From Cryptomeria japonica (lineage: Eukaryota; Streptophyta; Pinopsida; Cupressales; Cupressaceae): a DNA stretch of 64,000 nucleotides. Numbering within the stretch: position 1 is the stretch's first letter; the number at the start of each line of letters is the position of its first letter. The notes under the pieces are model-generated. The model did no database searches. It saw only the letters and a program-made list of their open reading frames with translations, and was not told where the DNA came from. Below are positions 63,164-64,000 of this stretch, piece by piece. The translations under genes were made by a program, and so were the position numbers. The stretch lies in the NCBI RefSeq assembly GCF_030272615.1, contig NC_081414.1:822799896-822863895 (forward strand). The letters run 5' to 3'.

Positions 63164-63613
63164 CTAAGGTCTAGCAAGAGGATACAGAGCCAATTTCTTT
63201 GTGGACTGCCCATCAAAAATGGTCATATCTCCAGAACGACATCCTATAAAAGCATCGGCAGTTGCTAACCATGGTCTACCAAGAATAACTGGATACCCTC
63301 CTAAAGTTGCCTTAACTGATAATATTGTGAAATCAGCAGGGTACTCCCAAGATTCAAGAATGACAATTACATCTTCTACAATCCCATCAGGCTTAACTGT
63401 GGAACTGTTTGCAAGCTGCAGGACTGTGGGTGTAGACCTAATGTTTGAAATGTTCAGGGAGTCCATAGTATGCTTTGTCATGACATTAATGGCAGCACCT
63501 AAATCAATCAAAACATTTTTTACAACTTGGCCATTTACATTTATCTGCACTACAGGACTTCCAGGGTCAATATACTTTGGCATAACTACATTTCCCAACA
63601 TTATATCAGCCAA
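63164..63613 (-). pseudogene. Athila-like protease
   Basis: Open for 150 codons in the pol frame. The active site reads LIDLGAAINVM, with D-L-G in place of D-S/T-G, a form often seen in Athila-type proteases. The second part is YPVILGRPWLATADAFIGCR. It matures gag and pol in the particle. The frame continues on both sides across stops. Confidence 0.85.
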
Positions 63614-63652
63614 TTTTCTTAAGACATGAATTGTTTGAGGGTCCTTTTTCTT

Positions 63653-64000
63653 TCATCCAGGCTTCTTTAAACAAGCTTCTTTAATAGATTTTCCAAAAAT
63701 AGGAATATCTTTAATAGCCTGAAATAAAGAAATTTGAATCTGCACATTTTTGAGCTGATCCATAATGTCAAAAGTGGGTTGCTCCATGGGTTTATATGCA
63801 GTACTTTGCAACCTCTGAGGAAAAGGTGGGTTATCTTGATTTTGCAGAATAAGCTCCTTAGTTATGGTATCTGTTATTGGCATGTGCTCAGTAGGAACAA
63901 CAGGTGTAGTAGGTTCTTCATGGGGAGGATCTAATATTTCAGTAATCCGAGGCGGTTTTGGAGCAGGTAAAATAGTGTCAGACCTCAAATGGATATCATT
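63653..64000 (-). pseudogene. Athila-like gag end, running out of the window
   Basis: Same frame again, separated from protease by a TGA near 63650. Pro-rich text (LPAPKPPRITEILDPPHEEP) and FDIMDQLKNVQIQISLFQAI, then FGKSIKEACLKKPG. This conserved linker is typical just before an Athila or Tat protease. The capsid, 5' leader and 5' LTR lie beyond base 64000. Confidence 0.75.

Overview
The window looks like intergenic DNA from a large, repeat-packed land-plant genome. Degraded LTR retrotransposons of several lineages, nested insertions, a tRNA-derived SINE and very low gene density suggest a gymnosperm such as a conifer. That is inference; no species marker was seen. There is no bacterial operon, CRISPR array, tRNA or rRNA gene. 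Nearly all coding sequence belongs to transposons and is broken.

Layout. (1) 1-7297 is copy 1 of a block of about 7 kb that recurs in the same orientation at 37495-44408. It holds a minus-strand Ty1/copia pol remnant, a TRIM-like mini-element of 327 bp and a degraded unknown coding stretch. Copy 1 also has a SINE whose empty site survives in copy 2. (2) 7782-14244 is the 5' half of a minus-strand Tat-type Ty3/gypsy element (protease, gag, long leader, PBS, one LTR). (3) 14245-21576 is AT-rich and mostly unrecognised, with a long AG microsatellite, small tandem duplications and a fragment related to a possible host gene. (4) 21577-35851 is an outer copia-type element carrying a gag-like ORF and a large 3' ORF but no pol. 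Inside it, at 23695-31368, sits a complete pol-bearing copia element flanked by a perfect 5-bp duplication. (5) 36960-44408 is copy 2 of the block. (6) 46612-47081 is a lone minus-strand copia LTR with its PBS. (7) 48650-49020 is a membrane-protein exon, the best host-gene candidate. (8) 50432 to about 55.6 kb is a plus-strand gypsy-type element with LTR and gag-like ORF but no recognised pol. (9) About 55.6 kb to the end is a minus-strand Athila-like Ty3/gypsy element: 3' LTR, a large 3' ORF, then integrase, RNase H, RT, protease and the gag end, running out of the window.

How the parts relate. The two nested copia elements share a 33-nt identical stretch covering the polypurine tract and LTR start, and both have initiator-Met-type primer sites. 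The pol-less outer element could therefore have been moved by relatives of the inner one. Both the outer copia element and the Athila-like gypsy element carry a large extra ORF between their core genes and the 3' LTR. Nonsense codons outnumber frameshifts in these elements, so most damage is point mutation in silenced DNA.
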